Assembly: GCA_944548615.1 (NCBI GenBank)
Contig: OX155951.1
Span: 41,521,964-41,585,963, forward strand
Source of the DNA: Micropterix aruncella
Lineage: Eukaryota > Arthropoda > Insecta > Lepidoptera > Micropterigidae
DNA: 64,000 nt
Direction: 5' to 3'
Shown: positions 9,840 through 19,719 of the stretch, one piece after another
Layout: each line of letters opens with the position of its first letter
How positions within the stretch are numbered: the first letter of the stretch is position 1
Program-made: the position numbers and the translations under genes
The notes under the pieces: model-generated
Database searches by the model: none
Told to the model about the DNA's origin: nothing
Seen by the model: only the letters and a program-made list of their open reading frames with translations

Positions 9840-12800
9840 TCACCGTTTTTCGGGAGTGTTAATAATAGCTATTTTCGTCGCGGGTCGTTGATAGCTTTTC
9901 CCGCGGCATTGTATCGTCACAGTCCTAACTTGCCCGTCCTTCCCTGGGAACGTTTTTGTTATAATACCTTTCAACCATGTATTACGAGGGAATTGCGGGT
10001 CTACCAGAAAGGCTAAATCACCCTCCTTTATTGGTGGAACCTCCTCGTGCCATTTGGACCGCTTTGCTAGGGTAGGTAAGTATTCCTTAACAAAGCGGTT
10101 CCAGAAATGGTTTGCCAAAATCTGCGAAATCCACTCGATTCGTTTTATGGAATTTTGGTTTTTTAAGTCGTCCCAGTCGAGGTTTTTTAGAGCAGTTTTT
10201 AGTTCATTATTAGCCCCATGAAAACTGGTACCATTATAGGAGAATAATGTCGAAGGTAATCCGCGTCTTGCACACATGCGCTTGATGGCCATCATAGTCG
10301 AATCACTTGTCAAACTATTGGTAATTTCGACATGGACGGCTCGGGTGCTCATGCAGCAGAACAAACCACCGTACCTTTTCTCCTTACGTCGCCCGACTGC
10401 CACCTCAATCGGTCCAAAGAAGTCCAGGCCGATATTAGTGAAGGGGCGTATGTGGTGCTCTAACCGCAGACCGGGAAGATCTGCCATTTTTGGGGGAACT
10501 GGTTTGGCTCTGTCGAGTTTGCATTTTTGACAGTCATAAGTGACTTGTCGAATAGCACCTCGTTGACGAAGAATCCAGTAGCTTTGGCGAAGCTCATTAG
10601 CTACGAATTCTCGCCCTTTATGGTTAGCTGCCTCATGCTGATGTTGTATTAAAGGTTTCGTAAAGGGGTGTTTTGCATCTAAGATGGGGGGTTTTTTAAC
10701 CTGGAGCGCCACGCCTTGAATCGCGTTTATGCGTCCGCCTATTCTCAAAAGGCCCTCGTCATCTAGATATGCATTTAAATGGCGTAATTTTGTGTTTTTC
10801 TTATTAGGTATTTTGTTGGTGTCTAGGTCCCGCCATAAAAAACGTTGACTTTGCGAGTCGTCATTTTTTAATTTTACTTGGAGAAACATCTCCCGAATGT
10901 CTGCGGTAAAGCCTATTTTCCCCTGTCGGAATTTAAATAAAACTCCCATTAACGGGTTTAATAAATCGGGTCCTGATAGTAGATGGTCATTTAAACTGAC
11001 ACCGTTTGATTTCGCCGCGCAGTCGAAGACTAGGCGCAATTTTCCCGGTTTATTTTTATTTTCAACTTGGAAGTGTGGCAAATACCAAATTTTTGAGCTT
11101 TCTAGCTGACATTCGTTTTTAGTTAATTTCTCGGCGTAACCTTTCGTTATAAATTCTGTAATTTTATCGCAGTATTGTCGCGCGGTAGAATCGTTTTTTG
11201 CCAGTCGCCTTTCTACCGAAAGTAGGCGGCGTTCGGCCATGTCGCGACTCGGCGGTAAGTCGGTATGGTCAGATTTCCATAACTGACCGATTTCCCATCG
11301 CTCGTTAACCTGATTGGCAGATGACTGGAGAATTTGTTCAGCGCGGGCGTTTGTTACTTGTTTATGTTTTCGTAAATGGGGTCCTAGGTCTTCGATATTG
11401 AAATATTCGCGGACTAACTCATCTACTCTTTCTTCTTCATTTAACGCAGTTAAATGGGTCGCGTGGTCGCGTGTGGCTCCGGCCTTACCCGAGGCGCCGC
11501 CAAGAGTCCACCCTAACCGTGACGATGTCGCTATAGGTCCGTCTGGCGCACCTGCCTTAATAGTGCGAGGTACAAAGAGATCCCAGTGGTCAATACCGAT
11601 TAGTAATGTCGGACGACCGTTTACGTCGCAAAGTGGAACCTTGTTTAAATGCGGCCATCTTTGCATCATGTCTTTAGCGCTGAATTTTTGTATTGGAAGG
11701 TCTAATTTATTAACGGTTCTTACATCTTTTAATGGATAAAATTTATTGTTATTTGCGGCGCGAATTTCCAAATTTACGCGGCGCGTAGACCCGTTTTTAA
11801 TTGTCATGCCAGATGCGCCTACCAAGTGCAATGGACTTTTAGGGCCATCGGCTCCGATTTTATCGGCTACTGTTTCTTCGAGTAGGGTGATAGAGGAACC
11901 CTCATCGCATAACGCTAGGGTACTGAAACACCCGTTGGGGCCGCGAATTTCTACCTTGGCCACTCGAAGAAGTATTTCAGTTGTATCGTGCCATGTATTA
12001 GCAACTGTTTTTGAAGTCGATGCTTCGTTTGTAGGAGATGGGCTCCCGGACATGGTCGTGTTTGAGGGAGTTGGGCTCCCGGACGATGACGTGTTATTAT
12101 TTTCGGAGGTTTTTTGCTTGGGAGAGTGTAATACCGTATTATGAGGTTGTTGACACCCTTCTTTGCCGCATTTGTTATTTTCCCTACAGTCTTTTAACTG
12201 ATGGCTTTTATGAAGGCATCTAATGCACAAATGTTCTTTTTTTACAAAATTCCATCGTTCATTGATGGTCAGCGCAAGCAAAAATTTACACTCAGGTGTA
12301 GTATGATTGTCTTTTTTACATTTAAAACAGGTGGGCGGCTTGTTTTCGTTTGTGACGTATGTTTGTTTTTTCGAGAAATTCTGATTTCGATTGTTCGAAA
12401 AATTACGATTTCGATTGTTGTTTATGTTTTGAGTGGTAGGCAACGACTCTTCTAACGAAGCTGCATCTACTATATTTTCTACCCAATTTGCAAATTCTAA
12501 CAATGTCGGGTGCTCGTTTTTTACTGCTGAGAACCATTGAAGACGAAGATGCTGGGGCAATTTATTTACAAGTTCTTTTAATAAATGTGGATTTGTCAGA
12601 TATGCTGCGTGTCCCATATTTTTCAAAGAATGCACCACGTTGCAGACTACTGTACCAAACTCCACAAGTTTACATAACGGATCACTTACCGATATGGTGT
12701 GTGTTTTCGCTGCCTCGTCCAGGAGTTCGGTGATTCGGGCACCTGGTCGGCCGAATCGACGCTCCAGCGCGCGTCTGATGTCCGGCACGTTTCGCGGGTC

Positions 12801-13439
12801 GATCAGCATCGCTCGCACCGCTTCCCGTGCCGCGCCTTGCAAACTTTGCTGCAGTCGGACGAGGTTATCCGCATCGCTAAAGCCGCACGCGGATGTCCCC
12901 TGGTCATAGAGCGCCACGAAGATTGGCCATTCTCGACTATCACCTGCGAACTTCGGGAGGTCTTTAAGCAAGTTTGCACGGGCATGATATGTCATTGACG
13001 GATGGGGCATAGTACTAAAATTAACATTTTCACATGGCGTTATATTTTCGTTCTGACACGGCACTATTTTGTCGTTCTGAAACGGCACTATTTTTTCGTA
13101 CTGACACGGCATTATTTATTCGATCTGACACGGCACTATTTTTTCGTCCTGACACTGCACTATTTTTTCGTCCTGACACTGTTCTATTTTTTCTTCTTCC
13201 TCTGTCGGCTGGGTAGGCTGCGTTGGATGAGGTTCGAACTGCGTGTTCAGCCACGCCGTGGTGCGGCGAACGGACGCTTTCGATGCTGCAATCCTGATGT
13301 GCGGTGCTATCCGGCTTTCGGAGACGCTGCTGCCGTCGTCGTATTCTTGGTCTAATTCTCCTTGGACTTCTGCTTCGATGAGCAGTTTTTTAAGCGCCAA
13401 TTTCTCCTCCAGCAACTCCAGTTTAATTTGTTGTTCAAT

Positions 13440-13470
<31 letters not shown>

Positions 13471-13745
13471 GCTGCTTCTGCTTTCGCTGCGGTCACGGCG
13501 GCGTCGGCCTTCAGGCGTGCCCGTTCGTCGGCGGCTTGTAATTCTGCTTCGAGCTGCCGTCTTGCTACCGTAGTCGCGCTGGATCTTGATGATCTGCGAC
13601 TGGTAGTCGATGTCGCCCGCGATGACGGTCGTTTTGAGGTCGCTACCGATTCTGTGCTTCGGTCGCGAGCTGCTTCCGCGCCTCCGTCCATCTTCTTGTC
13701 AGCAATTCGCTGGCTTTTTCTGGACGGCGTATTTTTCGTCGACAT
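9840..13745 (-). pseudogene. BEL/Pao gag-pol, broken
   Basis: Gag starts at 13745 with a Ser/Arg-rich segment, an alanine run and a Glu/Lys-rich coiled coil, then several copies of a nine-residue repeat of the type EKIVPCQDE. A TAA at 13116-13118 interrupts this array. After it come the BEL Gag core (KDLPKFAGD..EWP.F), two CX2CX4HX4C knuckles (CFKCKKDNHTTPEC and CIRCLHKSHQLKDC), the protease motif CDEGSS, and the N-terminal part of RT (KPGKLRLVFDCAAK, FTADIREMFLQV). Near 10800 the frame jumps directly to the linker before integrase: the RT active site and RNase H are deleted in frame. Integrase keeps the HHCC zinc region and GLDFFGP, but the usual SDNG reads SYNG (Tyr codon 10236-10238). A second deletion near 10128 removes the catalytic glutamate region. 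The element cannot be autonomous. Confidence 0.88.
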
Positions 13746-13793
13746 ATCTTATTCAGCGATTTTGCAAGCGGTCTATTTTTCGCTTTTTCAAAA

Positions 13794-13810
13794 TCCGTCT
13801 CGAAGGACCA
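13794..13810 (-). other. BEL primer-binding site, tRNA-Tyr-like
   Basis: Read on the plus strand this is TCCGTCTCGAAGGACCA, which equals the 3' end of eukaryotic tRNA-Tyr (acceptor CCTTCGA / TCGAAGGA plus CCA) apart from one base in the T stem. It lies 11 bases inside the 5' LTR. The assignment rests on my knowledge of the tRNA-Tyr acceptor stem. Confidence 0.65.
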
Positions 13811-13821
13811 GCTTTATGGTA

Positions 13822-15384
13822 TGTGCCGGCAAATCGTCGGGACTTCCTTAAGTCTCGGGATGGGCCGGTTAAGTACACACCGCGGCAGTTCTGCGATGGT
13901 TGTCGCAGACTAGTTGGTGGAATGCCTCAATATTGTGGTCGAGGGTCCACAGGCTGCCGTCGCGATCGACCAGATCAACGACGGAAGAAACGAAATTTTT
14001 AATTCGTTCGTTTCGACGGCGATCCTGTCAGTCACCGTACGGTTTCCGTGTGGTTCGAAACTGTGGCAGTTGGGTATGAGCCGGGTGTAAATCCGGTCAC
14101 AGTTGTTCCCAGTTTTGATGTGGATTTTGCTCGCTGAAGTTCTTTGCCCAATAAATCTAAATTATTGGCTTTGTTGTGGCAGTCGTAGGTACATGTGATG
14201 CAGTTTTAATAGAAAAACGCTCACCTTGGTCTCTCGATGAAGGGTCTTGTCGTCGCTGCAGGTCGGAGATCAACTTGAATCGGGCCGGTTATTATGCGGG
14301 ATCGGTCAAGGTTTGTTCGTCGGGCGGCAGGACTCCAGATGGCTTCTCGGAGATGTTTTGGTGATATTTGCTAATAAAACTAGCGTTTTGCGGCGCAATT
14401 TCGATTTTATTTACTAACGGTTTTTAAATAAAGCCGAACTTAAGGTTATTTTACACAAGACTAATAACCGGGTGACAGAAAGAATGTTTACAATTGTATG
14501 ACGCGCACAAAGTTGATATTAGTCACTCTCGGTGATGTTGACCGTACGGGCTGTTGTTAACCACTGACTCGTCCCCCTCCCGGGACCTCGGCTACCTAGC
14601 CAGCGGGTCGAGGTGGGGCTCATAGTCGTTTAATGAGGAGTGGGGATATAATTCAACGGCTCGTATTGCTACGATTGGCCGGCTTAATGAGCTTAGTCAT
14701 TAAGAGGCTTGGCCGTGTTTTCGATATTGACCGATAGTGGTCGCTTATATTTCTAATTTAAATTTCTATTTCTAAAACATATTTATAATTCTTAAAATTA
14801 TACATTAAGCTTAATTATTAATCAAAACATACATTAATGAGATTGATAGTAATAATGGTATTCTACGGTATATTATAAGAGCCTATTTTAATGTACATAT
14901 CTTCTTTTATATTTTAATCCTACTTTACTAACGCTTCCACTTAGAAATAAGCGAATAGTCTTAAAGGTTTTTTAATATAAGTAAACAATATATATACAAA
15001 GATAGTTTTGTAGGTCCAGTGATCCGTTATGCAAATCTGAAGCACATGAACAGTAGTAAGCAGGCGTGGATGTCGCAACACGTTTGTTTTGGAATTTACC
15101 GTAACCTATCGTTATAAGACTTGCTAATGAGCACAGCTGGCGTTTCCGTATTAGAAAGCAAAAATTTTATGAAATGCACTTAGGAACTGTTTCCTTAATT
15201 AGGTTTTCAGTGTCCCGAGTCGTTAAGCCTAAAGGTGTGATTTCATTAATGGATTTTGGTTACAACACAATTTTGTTCTGAAAGATATTATTCTAGATAT
15301 ATTATTTTTATTCAAGAAAGACATTTTGACCTTTTTAGAAGTGTCGTTTCTTTTTTATTTATTTTTTTTATTCTTAACGCGACA
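13822..15384 (-). repeat. BEL 5' LTR, intact
   Basis: Uninterrupted 1563-bp LTR carrying the plus-strand boundaries TGTGCC and GCGACA and abutting the second copy of the AAGAG target duplication. On the minus strand it is the promoter-bearing LTR upstream of gag. Confidence 0.9.
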
Positions 15385-15575
15385 AAGAGTTCGTCAATAA
15401 AAAGGCTAGAAAAGTAAAATTTTATTCGTTTTTTTTTAATAAATGGTTGCTTTATTATATCCCTTGTCTTTTTTTTGTATGGGTTTGAATGGCAGATAGA
15501 GGGCGCCTTAGAAATCTCGCCCAGGGCGCTGGTAGTGCTAAAACTGGCACTGACAGAGAGGTTGTACCTATGTAG
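15385..15575 (+). pseudogene. hAT-like transposase, C-terminal tail beyond the BEL insertion
   Basis: Starting in the second AAGAG target duplication, the plus strand reads a short basic tail (K..FVNKKARKVKF) in the frame of the hAT remnant that was interrupted at 5121. Downstream at 15505-15560 is a GC-rich block (CTCGCCCAGGGCGCTGG) resembling the CCGCCCAGGGCGCCAGG at about 4028, as expected for sub-terminal sequence of the same transposon. Confidence 0.6.
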
Positions 15576-15588
15576 GTAGAGTGTTATA

Positions 15589-16047
15589 ATAAATAAATAA
15601 TAAATAAATACAAACGGAGCTGCCATGGAATTCACCGACCGGAGTCGGGCCCATCATAATACTATTTTTTTACACTTCTGGGGGGTGAGCAGTGGATTCC
15701 GGACTTACGAACCGGCTGTGGTAGGTTTAGGACAGCTGTCTTGCCACATGTGAGCGTTCACCTTTCCACCCATTCACTCCCCCTTCGAAGCCATAGAATT
15801 TGAGATGCGCAAATCGCAGTTTTAGATAATTTTTCTAAGAAAGAGTTGATTATTTTTCTGGAAAGGCCAAGATCTTTAAAGAGGTGAAATAGAGATTTAG
15901 CTGGCAGGCCACGAGCGCCAACTTCCACCGCGTGAAGGTGAACAGTGAAGCCGTTCCGGGTTACGGCATTTGCAAGATCATGGTATTTATTTAATTTGTA
16001 CTCGTGGTCTTTTGGGATATTTGATTCCCATGGAACAGTTAATTCTA
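15589..16047 (-). mobile_element. RLE-type non-LTR retrotransposon, copy 3, 3' fragment
   Basis: Reverse-complement copy of the last 110 or so codons and 3' UTR of the RLE element. Identity with 8879-9320 is high. The match begins exactly at 16047 (within the ELTVPWE codons) and runs to a TTTATTATTTATT tail near 15589. It therefore holds only the C-terminal part of the endonuclease. This is a short 5'-truncated insertion sitting just beyond the hAT remnant. Confidence 0.85.
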
Positions 16048-17224
16048 TCAAATTAACTGCCTCCGTAGAAAGTTTCAAGAAATGGATGGAGGCAAGTTTA
16101 TTGACAAACCCAATACTTACAACTCTTACCGCATCGAGTTACACCGGAAGTGTTCAATGGTAAGTTTATTTCCTTGCTGACAATAACCATTAAACAACCA
16201 CAGCCTCAAACCTCGATAGGTCAGTTTGCTACAATTCCACCAAGAGTAAACATTGAGCGGTTCATTTCAGTAAAATTGCAGTATAGCGTGACCACTGGAC
16301 CATATAGTGATGTTACATCCTGTAGTCAGGCCTGGACTGGCCAGGTCGGCTAATCGGCGATCCCCCCGACTCAAGGGGGCCCCAAAGGGGACTCAAAAGG
16401 GACTTATTTTATAACTAGATATAAACGAAGTAAGTAGTCAGGACTAGTGAAGAACTGGCCAAAAACCTGTTAGGTTAGGATATTTCATGATTTAAATTGT
16501 AAATAATTAATTTTTATATTTTTTTCATTTAATTATAAAAACGTAATCGTAGTAAGACTATTTTTTTCTCCGGTTACTCATTAGCCATTTTCCCTTATTA
16601 AATATTTTTTTTATTAAGGTATTGCGGTAGGATTGAGATAGGTAATTGATTTGTGGCCTAAATCTAAAAATATTTCTAACCATCATATTCATACAAAATA
16701 TTTTCGCCACAAGTAATAAATCACTTGTCATTGTTGTAAGCTACAAAAGAACTAGCTAAAAACTACAAAAGAAAAGCTTTATTTTTGTTATAGATCTTGC
16801 CTATACTCAAATACTTTTCAAGTGCCAAAATAGCGGAAAATGTGGGTTTCGTGCATGTAATTTTCAAAATTTTTCCCGAGGGAGGATCCCCGGGTCCCCC
16901 TCTTCATAAAGGAGCCCTTCATCAGACTCTAGCCGAGGGCCCCTTAAGGAGTCAGTCTGGGCCTGCCTGTAGTGTCGAATTTATAACAAGAAAACTCAGG
17001 AAACCAAAACCATAAAATAAAAGACAAAACTAACAAAGCTAACCGTCCCTTGGGGGCGATTTACCTAAGGATCGGCAGAACTATGACCGAATGTAACCTA
17101 GGTACAACCAATTTTTTTCAATTTCTATTTTGCCTTCTTTTGGTCCTTGTAAAGAGATTGTAGTTTATGTAGACTAATAACTAAACTTATAAAGGGATAT
17201 GTGAATTATTTAACTAAAACATAC
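16048..17224. other. Intergenic/intronic DNA, no gene supported
   Basis: Contains GC-rich GGGGCCCC-type patches at about 16340-16400 and 16880-16970 that look like decayed hAT-type termini. A frame at 16205-16340 follows an AG acceptor-like site but has no recognisable homology. If the methyltransferase exon at 17.2 kb belongs to a functional gene, this is part of its first intron. Confidence 0.4.
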
Positions 17225-17353
17225 CCAATTCTCGGAGAATTTGTCCACTGAGTCGTCATTGGCCACATTTTGTTTTTCCTTTTCTGCCAAAAACTCTTGT
17301 AAAATTGCCAGTGTTTCTGTAGATAAAACAGGAGCTTCGTCGTCCGAATCCAT
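17225..17353 (-). CDS. EEF1A lysine methyltransferase 1-like, first coding exon only
   Basis: The exon starts with ATG at 17351-17353 and encodes 43 residues, MDSDDEAPVL then STETLAILQEFLAEKEKQN and a terminal FSENW, before a GTATGT donor at 17224. The layout matches the N-terminus of EEF1AKMT1/N6AMT2 (Efm5-type), which begins with an acidic segment, a LS..TLA.LQEF.AE helix and an ENWQLSQFWY motif; the junction falls exactly after ENW. The enzyme methylates a lysine in translation elongation factor 1A. I could not find the following exon (expected QLSQFWY) anywhere to the left. It must lie outside the window beyond the BEL-hAT pile-up, or the gene is truncated. Confidence 0.6.
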
Positions 17354-17670
17354 TCTTTATATCCAAAGCGTCGATTATATTACCATAGAAGGTTCTACGA
17401 AAATAGCTAATACATAACCTAAATAGTCACGTTTGACGTTTCATTTGACAGCTGACAGCGTGAGCGCCGGCGGGGGGCTACGTTCAGAAATCGCATTTGC
17501 TGGGTGGTTGACAAGTTGATGTCAAGGGTATTGAAACAATATTTTTGTGCCCCAGAATAAACTTCTCGAGGGAAGAGAGACGATTCCCATGTGGAAAAGC
17601 AAACCGAAAATACTTTTATTTCATCATTATTCGTGTCTTTCCACTTGCTTAGCCGGAACAATCTAGGAAC
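17354..17670 (-). promoter_or_regulatory. 5' region upstream of the methyltransferase-like exon
   Basis: Contains a GC-rich patch with TGACAGCTGACAGCGTGAGCG near 17448-17470, about 100 bases upstream of the ATG on the minus strand, in a position suitable for a promoter. No TATA box is obvious. This is an inference from position only. Confidence 0.3.
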
Positions 17671-17674
17671 TCAT

Positions 17675-17960
17675 CAATTAATAATAATAATAAAACTCTT
17701 TATTCTTAAGAAAAGGCGAGCTTATTGCCTGCAGGCAATATTTCAGAGCTAACCTATACTATCGTAAGAACATTATTTGCGAGTAGACTACATAACTTAA
17801 CCTATATAAAGAGTATGACAAATAAAATAGAGGAGGATAGAAAGAAGTAGGTTTATACTTTACTCTTTGTGGGCTCAGATTTGCCTAATCTAACACCGGT
17901 ACACAAGCAAATCGGTTTGTTTCAGTAACGAAGGTACTTAGAAATTCCTCATTGAAAAAA
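17675..17960 (-). repeat. LINE 3'-end-like sequence
   Basis: AATAATAATAATAAAACTCTTTATTC followed by a GC-richer segment is the reverse complement of a common LINE 3' end (polyadenylation-signal-like, then ATT tail). No coding part was recognised. Confidence 0.35.
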
Positions 17961-17998
17961 AAACACCGTCTGTTTTACGCTCATAAAATAAGTAGCTT

Positions 17999-18289
17999 TT
18001 AGACCTGGTTGCCCCTAAAACGAATAATTTGGCGGGTCCTCTGGAATATCAACCCGCTCATCCTCCTCGCTCGATTAAAGTATTGTATCGGGAGGTACCT
18101 TTCATTTCTGGGCGTATGGTCGAGGAAGAAGTGACCGGAACGCCTCGCCTCGCCTCGCATGCTAGAATTGTCTGATTGTCTGAATTTGTCTGATGCAATA
18201 TCGTCATCCGTCGATGAAAAAAACAGTAGCAGAAGCTTCACTGTGTTCAAAATCTCATCGATATCTTGCGGTAACAAACGTTTCGACAT
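17999..18289 (-). pseudogene. Unrecognised frame, possibly transposase N-terminus
   Basis: A 96-codon minus-strand frame begins MSKRLLPQDIDEIL and has an acidic DDDIASDKF stretch, then an aromatic/basic C-terminal half. The opening resembles N-termini of piggyBac-type transposases, but there is no catalytic domain downstream. It could be a decayed transposon or chance. Not assigned. Confidence 0.25.
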
Positions 18290-18327
18290 CGTGTAACTTA
18301 GTCAAAGGCACGTACAATAATCTAGGC

Positions 18328-18641
18328 CAGTGTTTCCCAATTAGTGGTACGTGTACCCCCAGGGGTACGCGAAGTATCATCAAGGAGTACGCGTGACAAT
18401 CTCTTGACTATATAAGTTGCTTCAGAGTTGTGCCAAGAAATACGTGCACATTTGTCACATTAAACTGGTTTTCCCCGTCATCAACTGTATTGTGATGGTA
18501 CTAAATGTTTAACAAAAATTGATTTCATTTTTTAATTATGTACGGGGGTACGCGATGCTTAGGTCTTTATGCAATAAGGGGTAAGCAAGTTTGAGGTCTT
18601 TCTTGAAGTGGTACGCAGGAAAAGCTAATTGGGAACCACTG
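18328..18641. mobile_element. hAT MITE, 8-bp TSD
   Basis: A 314-bp element with terminal inverted repeats CAGTGTTTCCCAATTAGTGGTACG... and ...CTAATTGGGAACCACTG, flanked by a perfect 8-bp direct duplication ATCTAGGC (18320-18327, 18642-18649). The CAG..CTG ends and 8-bp TSD are diagnostic of the hAT superfamily. Several GGGGTACGCG motifs recur inside. No coding capacity. Confidence 0.88.
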
Positions 18642-18649
18642 ATCTAGGC

Positions 18650-19424
18650 AATGCGCAATTTAAAAAATAATATCAATAATATTATACTCGGATACTAAAA
18701 AAACTACAACAGCAGCCATTACAATATACAAATCCCGGCTCTGGATCTTTTATAAACGGTGAAAACTGCTAATTTTTTAAAATAGTTTTTGTTATTTTTA
18801 ATAAAGTCGTCGGGAAAAAGCAATTTTAAAAGTTCAAACTTCTCTTAATTAAGTGCTAGGATCATTTTAATGCGGGAAATAAACATTAATATTGGGCTCT
18901 AACAACACTCATTACGTATTCTTTTTTAAAATTATACCTATCTAGAAAACGAGATTGATAAATCGATTGGTTTTATTTCAAAATTTTGCGTTCAGTGGCT
19001 CTCAAATAGGTATGCTATTGATCTCGCGACGCTCCACTTTATTTTACGGTGTTTTCGAATGTGCCCAATGTTTGACAGTAGATAAATGTTTTTATGGCTA
19101 CAAATTGTCGAGTTAGGGATGTGTTACCCTAATAAATATCGATAATCGTTTTAATTTGTTTTTCAATGGACTATGAAAACTAAACCTTTGGTTTGATTTT
19201 GAATTTGAAATGGTTAAGTATTAAGGGTACTTAACCTAAATGATACCAATTTTCGATCCCCAATTATTTTTGAGTATAGTCCCAGACCAAACCTTGTGCA
19301 AACCAAGTCTTCGAGTAAAAGATACTCGGATTTGGTACGACCAGACCAAGAATTTGGTTCGCTTTCGAATCGTATATGTCCGTTTGTAGAGTAGTCCGGC
19401 GACATTAATTATTATTATTTGTGT
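18650..19424. other. AT-rich stretch, nothing recognised
   Basis: No frame, splice-bounded exon or terminal repeat that I can support. Confidence 0.4.
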
Positions 19425-19431
19425 CCGCGGC

Positions 19432-19712
19432 CACATTTTACCCCAGACAGTAGCTTCTCTTAAAACTGAAATCAAATCGAATACGTCACGAGTCGTAAGG
19501 GCTCGGATATGGTCGCCAGATATTGCGCTTCTCAGCCTATGCAAATATCCTAACACTCAAAAAAGTCGCCAGTAACATTACGCCAGTCTCTACCTGCTCG
19601 TAAAGTTAAACGTTCGCGTTCTACGGGACGTACCCCTCTGTCCACATTCCTCGCACCCTCTTCCCGCATTGCCCTGTAGCTCGAGAGTAAAGCTACTGGT
19701 TGGTATACTGTG
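19432..19712. mobile_element. MITE-like element A, copy 2, 7-bp TSD
   Basis: A diverged copy of the 2563-2820 element: shared blocks CAGACAGTAGCTTCTCTTA, GTCGTAAGGGCTCGGATATGG, CCTCTTCCCGCA and GAGAGTAAAGCTACTG. It is flanked by the perfect 7-bp duplication CCGCGGC (19425-19431, 19713-19719). Two independent perfect 7-bp duplications of different sequence define the element's ends and TSD length. Confidence 0.82.
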
Positions 19713-19719
19713 CCGCGGC

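Larger units (their letters stand above)
5122..15384 (-). mobile_element. BEL/Pao LTR retrotransposon, defective, with nested insertion
   Basis: Complete LTR element on the minus strand. The LTRs begin TGTCGC and end CCGGCACA on that strand and are about 1.56 kb long. The target duplication AAGAG is exact (5117-5121 and 15385-15389). The tRNA-type primer site lies at 13794-13810 and a purine tract at 9811-9822. The internal region encodes Gag, two CCHC knuckles, an aspartic protease, part of RT and a partial integrase, in the order protease-RT-integrase. The LTR copies differ at only a handful of positions by eye, so the insertion is recent; nevertheless the coding region is badly damaged. 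An RLE-type non-LTR element (6187-9320) later inserted in the 3' LTR. Confidence 0.92.

Noticed and set aside
13030..13195. Regular 27-bp spaced repeats considered as a CRISPR-like array
   Set aside because: The units are contiguous coding repeats of Gag without unique spacers, in a eukaryotic genome.
13786..13810. tRNA-Tyr-like 3' end considered as a tRNA gene
   Set aside because: Only the last 17 or so bases match, and the position beside the LTR identifies it as a primer-binding site.
13243..13851. Plus-strand open frame of about 200 codons with an alanine-rich stretch
   Set aside because: It is the antisense shadow of the BEL Gag alanine/coiled-coil region and extends into the LTR.
16150..16353. 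Possible exon after an AG acceptor with a frame PQTSIGQFATIPPRVN
   Set aside because: No homology that I recognise, and no partner exon with a consistent phase; left unannotated.
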